DNA of 64,000 nt from Myxococcales bacterium (GCA_020633335.1 JACKDU010000004.1:124001-188000); one strand, 5' to 3'; shown: positions 1 to 9,344, counted from the first letter of the stretch. Notes: generated from the letters alone by a model not told the origin. Program-made: numbers and translations.

Positions 1-1787
1 AATTCGTGGAGGCGGGGGTAGAGGCGGGGATCGATCCGCGCGAGCGCGGCCTCGCAGGCCCGGCTCGCGTCGCTGAAGTACTGGTACACCGTTGAGCGAT
101 CGATGCAATAGATGTAGGCCTCGCGGGCCTGATCGCGGTGGGGCGCGGCCTGGTCGCGGAGGGCGTCGCAGAACGCCTTGGCCTCCGCCCCCTCGGCGAC
201 GTCGCGCGGGATCTCGACGCCCTCGAGGAGGTCGGCGATCCGATCGTGGATCTGGCCGGTCCGCAGGGCGCCGAGCAAGATCGCCTCCGGGGCGCCGCGC
301 TCCTTGCCGGCGATCATGTAGCCCTCGACGAGCTTGGCGCTCTGATGGCGGAGGTCCGCGAGGAACATGACGAGGCGACGCCGCGAGTCGTCGACGAGGC
401 GGAGCCGCGTTCGGTGCGCGTGGGGGTCGCGCTCCGCCAGCTTGGGGTCGACCGTCAGGACCAGATCGCGGGGCGCCTCGAGGGCGAAGAACGCCTCGAG
501 GTCGCGGTCGAGCGCGCGGAGCTGGGACATCGCCACCGCCTGCCTGAACTCCCACACCCGGGCGCGCTCCTCCTCGGGGATGTCGATCCTCGCCCGGGCG
601 AGCTTGGCGACCGCGGAGAGGCGCTTCTGTGCGGCGTCGGCCGCCGCAGCGCGCCGCGGGAGCACGGCTCGCGGCGCCGGGCCGCAGCGACGCGCCTTCG
701 AGGTCTTCTTCGTCGGGCGCGGCGGCGGGGCGAGGCAGAGGCCGAGGGTCTCCGGGACCGGGCAGGCGCTCCGCCACTCGATCTCGCCGAGCGTCGCCTC
801 CGCGACGATCTGGCGATCGACGCCGCCCTTGTGGTTGTAGCGCTTGAGGTACGCCTCGGCGTGCTCGCGGCGCGATCGGTCATCCTTGGCCAGCGCGCGC
901 AGCGACCAATCGGCCTCGGCCGCCCGCTCAGGGTCCTTGCGGCCGAAGAGCAGGAACGCCGCCTCGGCGTCGCGCTTCGCCTCGCTCACCTGCCCGAGGG
1001 CGACGCGGATCGCCAGGGCCTGCCGATTGAACTTGGGGGCGCGCATATCCTTGGGATAGAGCGCGACGTAGCGCTCCATCAGCGCCGCCGCCTCGGCGAA
1101 GTGGGCGACCCCGAGGTGGAGGAACACGAGGCCCTCGATCGCGTACTGGGCCTTGCTCGGATAGCGCTCGAGGATCTCGCGGAAGAGCGGCAGAGCATCG
1201 AGGGGCTCGGGTCCGCCCGCCGTGCACTCGGCCGCGTAGAGGAGGGGGACCGCGCGCCGGGAGTCGCCCTCGCCGTGGAGGGCGGCGCTCCGGCGATAGT
1301 CGTCGGCGCAGGCGAGGAAGGCCAGTCGATCGCCCTCGACCCCGCGCCGGAGGTTCGCGCGTCCGCGGAGCTCGAGCGCGCGGATCCAGGCGCGATCGCG
1401 GGCGGCCGCCGCCTCGGGCGAGGACGGGGTCGTCGCCTCGATCCGCTCGAGGACCCCGCCGATCGCCGCGACCCGCCGATCGAGGGGCGCGCGGTCGGCG
1501 ACCTGAGCGAGGAGCTCGAGGCCGGCGAAGGCCGCGACGCCCTGCGGGTCGCCGGCGATCAGCCCCTCACCGATCTCCTGGGCGTCGGCGAGGGCGTCCT
1601 CCTTGAGGTAGGCCCAGGCCCGCTTGACCGCGAACGTGAGCGCCTCCTCGCGCTCGGCCGCGTCGTCGCCGAGGCCGTCGCCGTCGCCCGGCGTCGCGGC
1701 GCCGGCGGGTGCCGGCGCGGCCGCGACCGGGCGGGCGAGGACGAGGCTCAGGCCCAGGCCCAGGGCGAGCGCGAGGGTGGTTCGCAT
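1..1787 (-). CDS. Exported TPR-like repeat protein, C-terminus cut by the window edge
   Basis: The reverse strand is open from an ATG at 1787 to the first base of the window (595 codons), so the C-terminus is missing. GGAGAG lies about 6 bases upstream of the ATG. The N-terminus is a clear Sec signal peptide (MRTTLALALGLGLSLVLA, then Ala-rich). The mature part is helical with degenerate tetratricopeptide-like units, for example around residues 160-290, and has a basic linker near residue 365. Proteins of this shape are common in myxobacteria as periplasmic TPR proteins, but I cannot name this one. Third codon positions are almost all G or C, which supports a real gene. It is divergent from the gene at 1942. 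The role, perhaps scaffolding of envelope complexes, is inference only. Confidence 0.75.
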   Translation of the reverse strand, partial: MRTTLALALGLGLSLVLARPVAAAPAPAGAATPGDGDGLGDDAAEREEALTFAVKRAWAYLKEDALADAQEIGEGLIAGDPQGVAAFAGLELLAQVADRAPLDRRVAAIGGVLERIEATTPSSPEAAAARDRAWIRALELRGRANLRRGVEGDRLAFLACADDYRRSAALHGEGDSRRAVPLLYAAECTAGGPEPLDALPLFREILERYPSKAQYAIEGLVFLHLGVAHFAEAAALMERYVALYPKDMRAPKFNRQALAIRVALGQVSEAKRDAEAAFLLFGRKDPERAAEADWSLRALAKDDRSRREHAEAYLKRYNHKGGVDRQIVAEATLGEIEWRSACPVPETLGLCLAPPPRPTKKTSKARRCGPAPRAVLPRRAAAADAAQKRLSAVAKLARARIDIPEEERARVWEFRQAVAMSQLRALDRDLEAFFALEAPRDLVLTVDPKLAERDPHAHRTRLRLVDDSRRRLVMFLADLRHQSAKLVEGYMIAGKERGAPEAILLGALRTGQIHDRIADLLEGVEIPRDVAEGAEAKAFCDALRDQAAPHRDQAREAYIYCIDRSTVYQYFSDASRACEAALARIDPRLYPRLHE

Positions 1788-1941
1788 CGTCTCTCCTCGT
1801 AGCATCGATCGTGAGACGGATGGACGGCCGCGAGGTTCCCGGGCGCTCGTCGATGCCGTCCGAGGGCACTCTCCGGGCGGGGCGCGACGCCGCGCGCGCT
1901 GACCACCTCGCCCCTTCGAGCTCGGCTATGATTCGCCGATC

Positions 1942-3510
1942 GTGGACCTGCCGCCCTCAATACGTCGATCGCTCGCGCTGCTGGCAGCGGTCGCCCTCGT
2001 CAGCCTCGCCGGCGGAAGCGGCTGCCAGCACCGGGCCGCGGGAGCGGCACAAGCGAGCGCCGAGGTGCTCCAGGAGTCGGCGACGCCGACGGGCGGAGAG
2101 GAGCGCCTCGAGCTCGGCCCTCCTCCGGTCGTCGGGGCGATCGGCACTCCGCACCCGATCGTCGTCTGGGGCCTTGACCCCGCGGGCCGGTGGCTCGTCG
2201 CCTGCCAGGACCGCACGGGAGAGGCTGTCCTCTTCGGCCTCCACGGCATGCTCTATGACCGAGACCTGCGACCCTACTTGTTCGAGGGGGCCGGCGCTGG
2301 TGTGGAGATCGACGCGTTCCTCGGACGTAGCGCGGACGGCGGGACATTCGCCACGATCGAGGGCGGTCGGCTGACCCTCCGACGCGTCGGCGGCGAGCCC
2401 CGCACACTCGACACGGGCGACCTCGGGTGGGATCGGACGGACTTCCACGGCGGCCTGCTCGTCGGCTTCCTCGAGGGCGATGCTCCGGCCGTCGCCTTCC
2501 TCCGCGGGAAGGACCCGGACCTGCGCAGGGTCATCGTCCACCGGCTCGACGATCAGCGTGAGGTGACGCTCGACCACGGTCCGGGGCGCCTCTTCTCGGC
2601 GTCGACCGACGGACCATGGATTCGCCTCCTGATCGACGTGTCGCGGCCAGGAGACCGGCGACCTCGCAAGGAGACGAACCGATACCACGGCCCCTGCGGC
2701 AGCGGGTGGCCAATGGGCGTCTTGGATCCCGGCACGAGGCCGCTCGAGCGGCGGTTCGTCCGCGCAGACGGAGGCCCTCCGCGGACCGTCGACGATCTCA
2801 TCGGCATCCTCGGCGACCTGGCGATCACCCGCCGCAACGACGACTCGATCTGGGGCGTGCCCCTGATCGGGGAGGCGCGCGCGACGGAGCTCTTCGAGGC
2901 CGCCTGCGCCGCCCGGATCGCCGGCGCGAGCGAGCGCTTCGAGGCGATCGTTGTCACGTGCATCGCCGACGAGGCGGACGGCTTCGCGCCCCTCCGACAC
3001 TGGCGGGCAGGGGGCGTGCGCGACCTTGGGATCAACGCAGCCGTCGACCCGAGGGAACGGGTTCGGTGGGCTCGGGGCGAGTGGCCGATGATTCATGTCC
3101 GGCATAGCGACGGCGACGCTCTCGTCGACCTCCGCGGCGGCGGCGTCGTCCCCCTCGCGTCCGAGCGCCAGCGCGTGGACGATGTCTTCGGGTATGAACA
3201 CATCGTCCTCAGCCGGCGTGGAGGCGCGCTCTCGTGGCTCGATCTCGAGACGCGACGCGAGTCGCCCCTCGCGGGCGGAGTCGTCAACGCCGGGGGGAGG
3301 ACAAGGCGAGCAGGACCCTTCGTCTATGTCGAGCCGCTCGTCGTCGACCTCCGCGGACGCGAGCCGAAGGTGCTGGGTGTCGTGGATCCACCGAGCGTCT
3401 TCGGCCTCGCGCCGAGCGGCCACGTCCTCGTCAGCGACGAGCCCCGGCCGGATGAGCGCGCGGTCAACGGCCCGCTCCACTGGCGCGCGCCCACCCCGCT
3501 CCCGAAGTGA
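1942..3510 (+). CDS. Probable envelope lipoprotein with a beta-propeller-like body
   Basis: This 522-residue protein starts at GTG 1942; an ATG at 1927 is in another frame. The N-terminus has a hydrophobic stretch ending in LAGGSGC, an imperfect lipobox, so lipid attachment at that Cys is possible but not certain. The body has repeated short strand-like units (SADGGTFATIEGGRLTLRR, DLETRRESPLAGG) that resemble WD/propeller blades, without a family signature I can name. Codon use is looser than in the neighbours, with frequent CGT, CGA, GGT, GCT and TAT codons. That fits weaker expression or a different origin. It is convergent with the gene ending at 3541. Function is unknown. Confidence 0.7.
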   Translation: MDLPPSIRRSLALLAAVALVSLAGGSGCQHRAAGAAQASAEVLQESATPTGGEERLELGPPPVVGAIGTPHPIVVWGLDPAGRWLVACQDRTGEAVLFGLHGMLYDRDLRPYLFEGAGAGVEIDAFLGRSADGGTFATIEGGRLTLRRVGGEPRTLDTGDLGWDRTDFHGGLLVGFLEGDAPAVAFLRGKDPDLRRVIVHRLDDQREVTLDHGPGRLFSASTDGPWIRLLIDVSRPGDRRPRKETNRYHGPCGSGWPMGVLDPGTRPLERRFVRADGGPPRTVDDLIGILGDLAITRRNDDSIWGVPLIGEARATELFEAACAARIAGASERFEAIVVTCIADEADGFAPLRHWRAGGVRDLGINAAVDPRERVRWARGEWPMIHVRHSDGDALVDLRGGGVVPLASERQRVDDVFGYEHIVLSRRGGALSWLDLETRRESPLAGGVVNAGGRTRRAGPFVYVEPLVVDLRGREPKVLGVVDPPSVFGLAPSGHVLVSDEPRPDERAVNGPLHWRAPTPLPK

Positions 3511-3540
3511 GCCCTGCGCGCTCCGACATCGCGGCCAGGC

Positions 3541-4683
3541 CTAGGGATTCCGACAGAACGCGAAGTCATCGTAGCGCGCGATGTCCTGGAGGTTCCCCCC
3601 GCCCGAGTAGCCCCAGACGCGGATCCACACCAGCGACTTGTTGGCCGCGAGGTTCGCCAGGATGTTGTGCTGCTGCCAGCCGTTGAGCTGGTTGGCGCCG
3701 AAGAATGTGCTGCCGGTGCTGTTGTCGGAGTAGCCCCACTGGACCGACATCGCCGGCGAGTCGCTGCTGTCGTGCCAGGTCCAGAAGGTCGCCGACACCA
3801 GTGAGCTCACCGGCGTCGCCGCGAAGTCCTGCTGGACGTGGAAGTTGCCGATCGTCTGGGCCGCCCAGGCGCCGCTGTGGGAGGAGGCGGTGATCGTCGG
3901 GTTGCCGTTGCTGGTCCAGGGCGCGAAGGAGCCGGTCTCGAAGTCGTAGTTGACCAGGATCGAGATCTTGCCGCCGGGGCAGAGGTTCTGCGGCTCCTCC
4001 TGGCACTCGGCGTCGCAGCCGTCGCCGCCCTCGTTGTTGCCGTCGTCGCAGGCCTCGCCGAGGCCGACCTGGAGGATCCCGTCGCCGCACGACTCGATCG
4101 CGCAGGCCGACGAGCAGCCGTCCTCGTCGTCGACGTTGCCGTCGTCGCAGGCCTCGCCGAGCCCCTCCTGGAGGACCCCGTCGCCGCACGCCTCGATCGC
4201 GCAGAGCGAGGAGCAGCCGTCCTCGTCGTCGACGTTGCCGTCGTCGCAGGCCTCGACGCCCTCGTGGAGCGCCCCGTCGCCGCAGACGTTGGGGGTGCAG
4301 TCGAGCTTGCAGGCGGCCTCGTCCGCGTTGGCGTCGCCGTCGTCGCAGAGCTCGCCCTCGTCGACCACGCCGTCGCCGCAGCTCGGCGTCACCCCGGTGG
4401 TCCCGGTCGTGCCGCTCGTCTCCGATCCGGTGGTCCCACCTGTCGAGCCGCTCGAGGTCGAGCCGCCGCTCGATCCCGAGGTCTCGCCCTCGGTCGCCGA
4501 TCCCCCGCCGGTCGATCCCTCCGAGGTCGAGCCGCCGCTCGTCGTCCCCCCGCTGGTCGTCGCCGCCGTCGTCCCGTCGCTCTCGCTGCCGCTCGCCGAG
4601 GTCGCCACGCTGTCGTCGCCGCAGCCGACGATCAGCACCCCTGCAAACAACGCCCCCACCTGCCACCAAGCGCTTCGATCCAT
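3541..4683 (-). CDS. DUF4215 Cys-rich repeat lipoprotein with a C-terminal sandwich-like domain
   Basis: This 380-residue protein starts with a signal peptide ending in a good lipobox (LIVGC), so it is likely a lipoprotein. A Ser/Thr/Gly stalk of about 75 residues follows. Four DUF4215 repeats come next (CGDGVVDEGELCDDGD, then three CGDG..EACDDGN units), a module typical of myxobacterial surface proteins. The last roughly 140 residues begin with NYDFETGSFAPW and end in DDFAFC, and look like a beta-sandwich of the carbohydrate-binding type. That comparison is by shape only. The module order (anchor, stalk, Cys-rich repeats, terminal domain) suggests a protein displayed on the cell surface. It is divergent from the gene at 4785. 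The ligand is unknown. Confidence 0.85.
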   Translation of the reverse strand: MDRSAWWQVGALFAGVLIVGCGDDSVATSASGSESDGTTAATTSGGTTSGGSTSEGSTGGGSATEGETSGSSGGSTSSGSTGGTTGSETSGTTGTTGVTPSCGDGVVDEGELCDDGDANADEAACKLDCTPNVCGDGALHEGVEACDDGNVDDEDGCSSLCAIEACGDGVLQEGLGEACDDGNVDDEDGCSSACAIESCGDGILQVGLGEACDDGNNEGGDGCDAECQEEPQNLCPGGKISILVNYDFETGSFAPWTSNGNPTITASSHSGAWAAQTIGNFHVQQDFAATPVSSLVSATFWTWHDSSDSPAMSVQWGYSDNSTGSTFFGANQLNGWQQHNILANLAANKSLVWIRVWGYSGGGNLQDIARYDDFAFCRNP

Positions 4684-4784
4684 TCTCAGACGATACCCCC
4701 GCCCGACGGCGGGGACAGGCGCGCAATCTCCGCGCGTCCGATGTCAGGCCCGGTGGGCCGGCCGGTGGCGCTAGACTCGGACCC

Positions 4785-5495
4785 ATGGCCGATCTCCGCG
4801 CGAAGCTCGGGCGCATCGTCGAGGACATCACCAGCCTCGAGGTCAACACGATCCTCTGCGACGGGATGACCGGCGAGCAGATGACCGATCCGCGGCAGGC
4901 GCTCTTCGACGTCGGCAGCGAGTACATTGACGTCCTCCGCCGCCTGATCCCCGGCTATGAGCCGCCGCCCCAGACCCTCCTGGTCGATCCGATCTGCGGC
5001 AGCCGCGAGGTCTTTCGCGCGCTCCACAAGGCGGCCCGCGACGGCCTGCGGGCCGCCGACGCCGACGGCCGCGAGCTCGCCCCCCACGACCGCGCGCTCC
5101 TCACCCGGGTCAAGGTGAAGTCGGGGCAGCTGGTCGCGCTCTTCGATCGGCTCAAGGCCGGCCGCGCCCAGGCGAGCGCGGCCGAGGCGCTCGACAACGA
5201 GCTCTGCCGCGCGGAGATCAACGGCCGGAGCGGCCCCAAGCCGCCGCCGCTGCCCCTCAGCCCCGACGACTTCGTGCTCCTCCGCAAGACCTGGGAGCTG
5301 AGCACCGAGACGATCGCCATGCAGTCGGTGATCACCCTCGACGGCGACGTCGTCTCCCGGATCCAGCGCGGCTACGCCGACGAGCGCCACGCCGTGATCC
5401 ACCGGATCCACGGCGACGGCCTCCGGGTCGCGCTCGCAAGCTGGCGCGAGCTGATCACCGCGATCGGCGAGCTCGTCGCCAGGATCATGAGCTAG
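4785..5495 (+). CDS. Conserved-looking helical protein of unknown function
   Basis: This is a 236-residue, probably cytoplasmic protein without signal peptide or membrane segment. It is predicted mainly helical, with a DPIC sequence near residue 68 and a charged C-terminal half. Strong G/C third-position bias supports coding. It sits 7 bases ahead of the small membrane protein at 5503, so the two are probably co-transcribed, followed by the DUF4003-like gene. I do not recognise the family, and no catalytic motif is visible. Confidence 0.7.
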   Translation: MADLRAKLGRIVEDITSLEVNTILCDGMTGEQMTDPRQALFDVGSEYIDVLRRLIPGYEPPPQTLLVDPICGSREVFRALHKAARDGLRAADADGRELAPHDRALLTRVKVKSGQLVALFDRLKAGRAQASAAEALDNELCRAEINGRSGPKPPPLPLSPDDFVLLRKTWELSTETIAMQSVITLDGDVVSRIQRGYADERHAVIHRIHGDGLRVALASWRELITAIGELVARIMS

Positions 5496-5502
5496 GGCCG
5501 CG

Positions 5503-5991
5503 ATGCGGGTGAGGACGAAGCTCCAGCGGCGGCTCCAGGCCTGGCGCCTCCGCGTGCGCTCGGCCTGGCGCCTCCTCCGGCGCGGCCCGGGGCCGCCGAT
5601 CGCCGTCCTCCGCGAGCTCCGCCGCGCGGGCTGCCTGCGGGTGGCGACGCCGGCGAGCGGCGAGGCGCTCGTCGTCAGCCTGGTCTTCGCCGACGGCGAC
5701 CTCCTGACCAAGACGACCGCCGCCGGCACCGAGCGCTGGGACGATCACCGCGCGGCGCTGGAGGAGCGCCTCGCCGATCTCCGGGCGACGCCCGAGGCGC
5801 TCGGCGCCCTCGTCCCCCTGGTCCTCCTCCCGGGCGCGCTCCTCTGCGTCGCCGACCTCGTGCGGGCCGCGAACGTCGAGGCGATCGCCCGCGACCTCGT
5901 CGTCCTCGCGCTCCCCTGGGCGCTCCTCGCCCTCGGCCGCGCGCTCCTGACCTGGTGGTTTCGCCGGCGGATCGCCGCGCTCGCCGACTAG
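5503..5991 (+). CDS. Small membrane protein of unknown function
   Basis: This 162-residue protein has a very basic N-terminus (about 12 Arg/Lys in the first 30 residues), a central soluble stretch, and two hydrophobic segments near residues 106-122 and 131-150. It ends in FRRRIAALAD. The positive N-terminus would stay in the cytoplasm. It starts 7 bases after the previous gene ends, so the two form a likely operon. No family is recognised. The basic start followed by a hydrophobic hairpin could act in membrane or DNA association, but nothing in the sequence settles this. Confidence 0.65.
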   Translation: MRVRTKLQRRLQAWRLRVRSAWRLLRRGPGPPIAVLRELRRAGCLRVATPASGEALVVSLVFADGDLLTKTTAAGTERWDDHRAALEERLADLRATPEALGALVPLVLLPGALLCVADLVRAANVEAIARDLVVLALPWALLALGRALLTWWFRRRIAALAD

Positions 5992-6029
5992 CGCCCTGCT
6001 TGCGCCCCGCGACGCGCTATCGTCCAGCG

Positions 6030-7001
6030 GTGCGCGGCGAGCTCCTCCTCCCCGATCTCCTGGCGCTCCACGCCGACCTCGCGGACGGGGCCTCGGCGGC
6101 GCATGGCGAGGTGGCGCTCCGCGTCGCCGCGCTCACCCTGACCCATCGGTCAGGAAGTCGCGCGAGCGCGGCGACCCGGGCGAGCGCGGCCCGGGAGCGC
6201 GACGAGGCGCTCGCCCGCCGCCAGAGCTGGCACTCCGCGCTCAACGCGGCCCTCCGGCTCGCGCTCGCCGCCCAGCTCGTCCGCCGCGGCGTCGAGGCCG
6301 ACGCCTTCGACGACGAGCGCCTGCGCCTGCGCGAGCTCGCCCGCGAGGGCAAGCTCCGCCGCGACGAGTGCCGTGAGGCGATCGCCGCGCTCCTCCTCGG
6401 CGATCGCCGCCGGCCCGCGCCGGTCGGCCCGGAGGAGGTCGCGCGGATGCGGGCGATCTACCGGGCGATGCGGGGCCACCGCTGGTTCCTCACCGGCGCT
6501 GATGATCTGCCGGTGATCGCCCTCCTGGTCGATGCGCCAGGTGAGCCCGAGGCGATCGCCGACGGGATCGAGGCGATCTACCGGCGCCTGGGCGCGCTCG
6601 GGCTCGTCGCCGGCGATCCCCTCCAGGGCCTCGCGGCCGCCCTCTACCTCGGCGCCCCAGCCGACGGCTGCGACCGCGTCCAGGCGCTCCGCGGCGCCCT
6701 CGAGGCCGCCGGCCAGCCGATCCACCCGCTCACCTACGCCGGCCTCACGCTCCTCGCGCTGATCGACGGCGTCGATCCCGTGGCCCTCGCCGCCGACGCG
6801 ATCCGGCTCGGCGACCGGCTGGCGGCGACGCTCGACCTCGTCGACCCCGACGCATTCAACCTCGGGGCCGCCTTCGCGCTCCTCGCCCACCTCGAGGAGC
6901 ACGACGAGGCGCACGCGCCCGAGCCGGTGGCCCGGCGCCTCCTCGACCTCGAGCTCCTGCAGATGGCCTACCTCGCGGGGATCCAGGCGGCCGCCGGCTG
7001 A
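6030..7001 (+). CDS. DUF4003-like helical protein
   Basis: The frame is open from 5955, but I place the start at GTG 6030 because the earlier codons overlap the upstream gene and look non-coding. The product is 323 residues. The segment MRGHRWFLTGADDLPVIALL near residues 150-170 resembles the DUF4003 family pattern (H-x-FLT-x-xDD-P-xA), followed by a helical bundle. The role of that family is unknown. The gene follows two other uncharacterised genes at short distance. An exact copy of the dispersed palindrome (6138-6151) lies within the first 45 codons and brings in rare codons (TCA, GGA, AGT). The family call is from memory of the motif, not a search. Confidence 0.65.
   Translation: MRGELLLPDLLALHADLADGASAAHGEVALRVAALTLTHRSGSRASAATRASAARERDEALARRQSWHSALNAALRLALAAQLVRRGVEADAFDDERLRLRELAREGKLRRDECREAIAALLLGDRRRPAPVGPEEVARMRAIYRAMRGHRWFLTGADDLPVIALLVDAPGEPEAIADGIEAIYRRLGALGLVAGDPLQGLAAALYLGAPADGCDRVQALRGALEAAGQPIHPLTYAGLTLLALIDGVDPVALAADAIRLGDRLAATLDLVDPDAFNLGAAFALLAHLEEHDEAHAPEPVARRLLDLELLQMAYLAGIQAAAG
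6136..6153. repeat. Dispersed palindrome copy 1 (CCTGACC-CATC-GGTCAGG)
   Basis: This is a perfect 7-bp stem with a 4-base loop inside the DUF4003-like gene. It matches the core TGWCC-N4-GGWCA shared with six other places in the window. The host codons here include TCA, GGA and AGT, which are rare in this genome. Confidence 0.6.
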
Positions 7002-7133
7002 GCCGACGCGCGCCTCGGCGCGCGCTCGCACGGCCGCGCTCACGCCCACGCAGGGGGCCGCGCGTCTCCGCGCCCACGCGCCGCCGCGACGGCGTCCTTT
7101 CGCCGCAGTCCTCCCCGGGTGACACTCGATCGC

Positions 7134-8573
7134 ATGTCGTCGCGCTACGTCTCGCTCCTCGTCCTGACCGCCCTCGTCGCCTGCTCGGGCGAGGGCGAGA
7201 CCACAACCTCGGGCTTCACCGCGACCTCGCCGATGACGACGTCGACCTCGGGGTTCACGACCACGAGCACCACCGCGACCGACACCGACGCCAGCACCTC
7301 GGCGGCCGCGACCTCGACGAGCGGCACCAGCGAGACCTCGGGGGGGACGGTCGCGTCGACGGGCGGCGTCAGCGACTCGGACACCGACGCCGGGGCGGTC
7401 TGCGGCGACGGCGTCGTCGAGGGCCTCGAGGCCTGCGACGACGGCAACGCCGACAACACCGACGATTGCCTCGACGACTGCACCCTGCCGACCTGCGGCG
7501 ACGGCTACGTCCAGGCCGGCGTCGAGGCCTGCGACGACGGCAACGCCGACAACAGCGACGGCTGCCTCGCCACCTGCGAGGTCGCGGCCTGCGGCGACGG
7601 CTACGTCCAGGCCGGCGTCGAGGAGTGCGACGACGGCAACAACGACGACGCCGACGGCTGCCTCTCCACCTGCACGATGGCGGTCTGCGGCGACGGCGTC
7701 CTCTGGGAGGGCGTCGAGGCCTGCGACGACGGCAACGACGTCGACGACGACGCCTGCTCGAACACCTGCTCGGTCGCCTCCTGCGGCGACGGCGTCGTCC
7801 AGGCGAGCGAGGGCGAGGAGTGCGACGACGGCAACGACGTCGACACCGACGCCTGCCTCTCGACCTGCAAGATGGCCCAGTGCGGCGACGGCGTGGTCTG
7901 GGCCGACATGGAGGAGTGCGACGACGGCGGCAACAACAACGACAACACGGGCCCCTGCCGCACCGACTGCACGCTCTGTGACTGCCAGGGCGACGACGTG
8001 ATGGGCAAGACCTGCGCCGACGTCGGCGAGTTCACCTGCGGGACGCTCAAGTGCAACGGCTGCGGCTTCGACACCGCCGCCTGCTCCAACCCGCCGAAGC
8101 CGACCTACAACGGCCCCGCCGCCCCTGACTTCTCGGCCGACGGCTGCTGGCTCCCCTGCGCCGGCTACCTCGACAACCAGGGCGGCGACGACATCCCGAC
8201 CGCCTGGGGCTCGAACTGCACCAACCAAGCCTTCAGCCGCCTCCGGGTGGTCTGCGGGGCCAGCAACAGCTCCTACCGCTACATCACCGTCGAGAAGAAC
8301 GTCTTCAAGGACGGCCTCTCCGGCTACCCCGAGGTCAACCTGATCTCGGAGTCGAAGGACCAGAACGGCAACGGCTGGGCGGTCATCGGCAACCAGATCT
8401 ACGCCGAGAACAACCAGCCGAACACCGGCCGCTCGTGGTGGGGCGGCGGCAACGGCTGCGGCGAGGCCAACCGCAACCTGACGGTCAACAACGTCTGCAC
8501 CTACGAGGCGTCGAACTGCTTCGGCCAGAACATCGCCGGCTCCCGCTACCTCTGGGTCTACGTCGCCCCCTGA
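7134..8573 (+). CDS. DUF4215 multi-repeat surface lipoprotein
   Basis: I start at ATG 7134 rather than GTG 7119 because it gives a compact signal peptide, MSSRYVSLLVLTALVAC, with a clean lipobox. The product is 479 residues. A Thr/Ser stalk of about 65 residues is followed by six to seven DUF4215 repeats (CGDGVVEGLEACDDGN and variants, residues about 90-280). A Cys-rich connector and a 150-residue C-terminal domain with AWGSNC, SRLRVVCG and RYLWVYVAP follow. I do not recognise that terminal domain. The layout matches the protein at 3541-4683 but with another terminal domain, so the two look like alternative tips on a shared display scaffold. The stop is 4 bases before the palindrome at 8575. 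Confidence 0.87.
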   Translation: MSSRYVSLLVLTALVACSGEGETTTSGFTATSPMTTSTSGFTTTSTTATDTDASTSAAATSTSGTSETSGGTVASTGGVSDSDTDAGAVCGDGVVEGLEACDDGNADNTDDCLDDCTLPTCGDGYVQAGVEACDDGNADNSDGCLATCEVAACGDGYVQAGVEECDDGNNDDADGCLSTCTMAVCGDGVLWEGVEACDDGNDVDDDACSNTCSVASCGDGVVQASEGEECDDGNDVDTDACLSTCKMAQCGDGVVWADMEECDDGGNNNDNTGPCRTDCTLCDCQGDDVMGKTCADVGEFTCGTLKCNGCGFDTAACSNPPKPTYNGPAAPDFSADGCWLPCAGYLDNQGGDDIPTAWGSNCTNQAFSRLRVVCGASNSSYRYITVEKNVFKDGLSGYPEVNLISESKDQNGNGWAVIGNQIYAENNQPNTGRSWWGGGNGCGEANRNLTVNNVCTYEASNCFGQNIAGSRYLWVYVAP

Positions 8574-8574
8574 T

Positions 8575-8592
8575 CATGTCCTCTCGGACATG
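8575..8592. terminator. Dispersed palindrome copy 2 filling a convergent gene junction
   Basis: CATGTCC-TCTC-GGACATG is a perfect 7-bp stem with a 4-base loop. It fills most of the 24 bases between two convergent stop codons (8573 forward, 8598 reverse). It could serve as a two-way terminator, but no T-tract follows on either strand. Confidence 0.5.
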
Positions 8593-8597
8593 TGAGA

Positions 8598-9344
8598 TCA
8601 GCGCGGCCGGAAGATGAACTCGACGGCCGCCGGCGCCCGCCGGCGCCAGTGGTGCTCGGCATGCTCGCCCTCGGGATCGGCGATCCAGAGGAGCTCGTGG
8701 TCGCCGTAGCCCCGCCGGCGGAGGCGCTCGACCATCCGCGCCGCCCCCGGGAGCATCGCCGTGCCCTCGCGGTGGCCGACGTCGACGTAGATCCGCGAGG
8801 TCCGCGGCCGCGGCCGGCCGTCGATCCAGCGGTGGATCTTGCCGCGCGCGTACCAGAGCGAGGGCGACATGCAGAGGGCGGCGCCGAAGACCTCGGGGCG
8901 GTGGAAGTGGGCGTAGAGGGCCGCGAGGCCGCCCATCGACGACCCGCCGATCGCCACCCCGGCGGGGTCGGAGCGGACGCCGAAGCGCCGCTGGATCCGG
9001 GGCGCGAGCTCGCCGGCGATCCAGCGGACGAGGTGGGCCGCCTGGCCGCGGCTGCGGGCCTGGAAGGGCGAGAGCTCGCGGACCCGGGCTGCGCCGCCGT
9101 GATCGATCCCGACGATCACCGGCGCCTGGAGGCCGCGCTCGGCGAGCCCGAAGACCGCGCGGTGGAGGTGCCAGCCGCCGGCGAAGGACGGCTCGTCGTC
9201 GAAGATGTTCTGGCCGTCGAACATGTAGAGGACCGGCGGCGGCGGGGCGCCGGCCGGGCGCGGCGGCGCGTAGACCCGCACCAGGCGCGGACCGCGGAGC
9301 CAGGGGATCGTGAAGGGGCCGAGGGTGTGGATCGGGCCGACCAC
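8598..9344 (-). CDS. Alpha/beta-hydrolase, esterase-D-like serine esterase
   Basis: This 248-residue protein starts at GTG. The serine hydrolase elbow is GGSSMGG (residues 133-139, nucleophile Ser136). YMFDGQNIFDD (residues 40-50) and the C-terminal DPEGEHAEHHW are typical of the putative esterase family that includes enterochelin esterases and IroE. The likely charge-relay His is in the final HAEHH. No signal peptide is seen, so it is probably cytoplasmic. It hydrolyses an ester, but the substrate cannot be read. It lies downstream of the GT-C gene on the same strand with a gap of 39 bases, so read-through is possible. No siderophore genes are nearby. Confidence 0.85.
   Translation of the reverse strand: MVGPIHTLGPFTIPWLRGPRLVRVYAPPRPAGAPPPPVLYMFDGQNIFDDEPSFAGGWHLHRAVFGLAERGLQAPVIVGIDHGGAARVRELSPFQARSRGQAAHLVRWIAGELAPRIQRRFGVRSDPAGVAIGGSSMGGLAALYAHFHRPEVFGAALCMSPSLWYARGKIHRWIDGRPRPRTSRIYVDVGHREGTAMLPGAARMVERLRRRGYGDHELLWIADPEGEHAEHHWRRRAPAAVEFIFRPR

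Noticed and set aside
1957..3480. Long open frame on the reverse strand across the 1942-3510 gene
   Set aside because: Acidic/basic low-complexity translation with no family motif; it mirrors the G/C-rich third positions of the forward gene.
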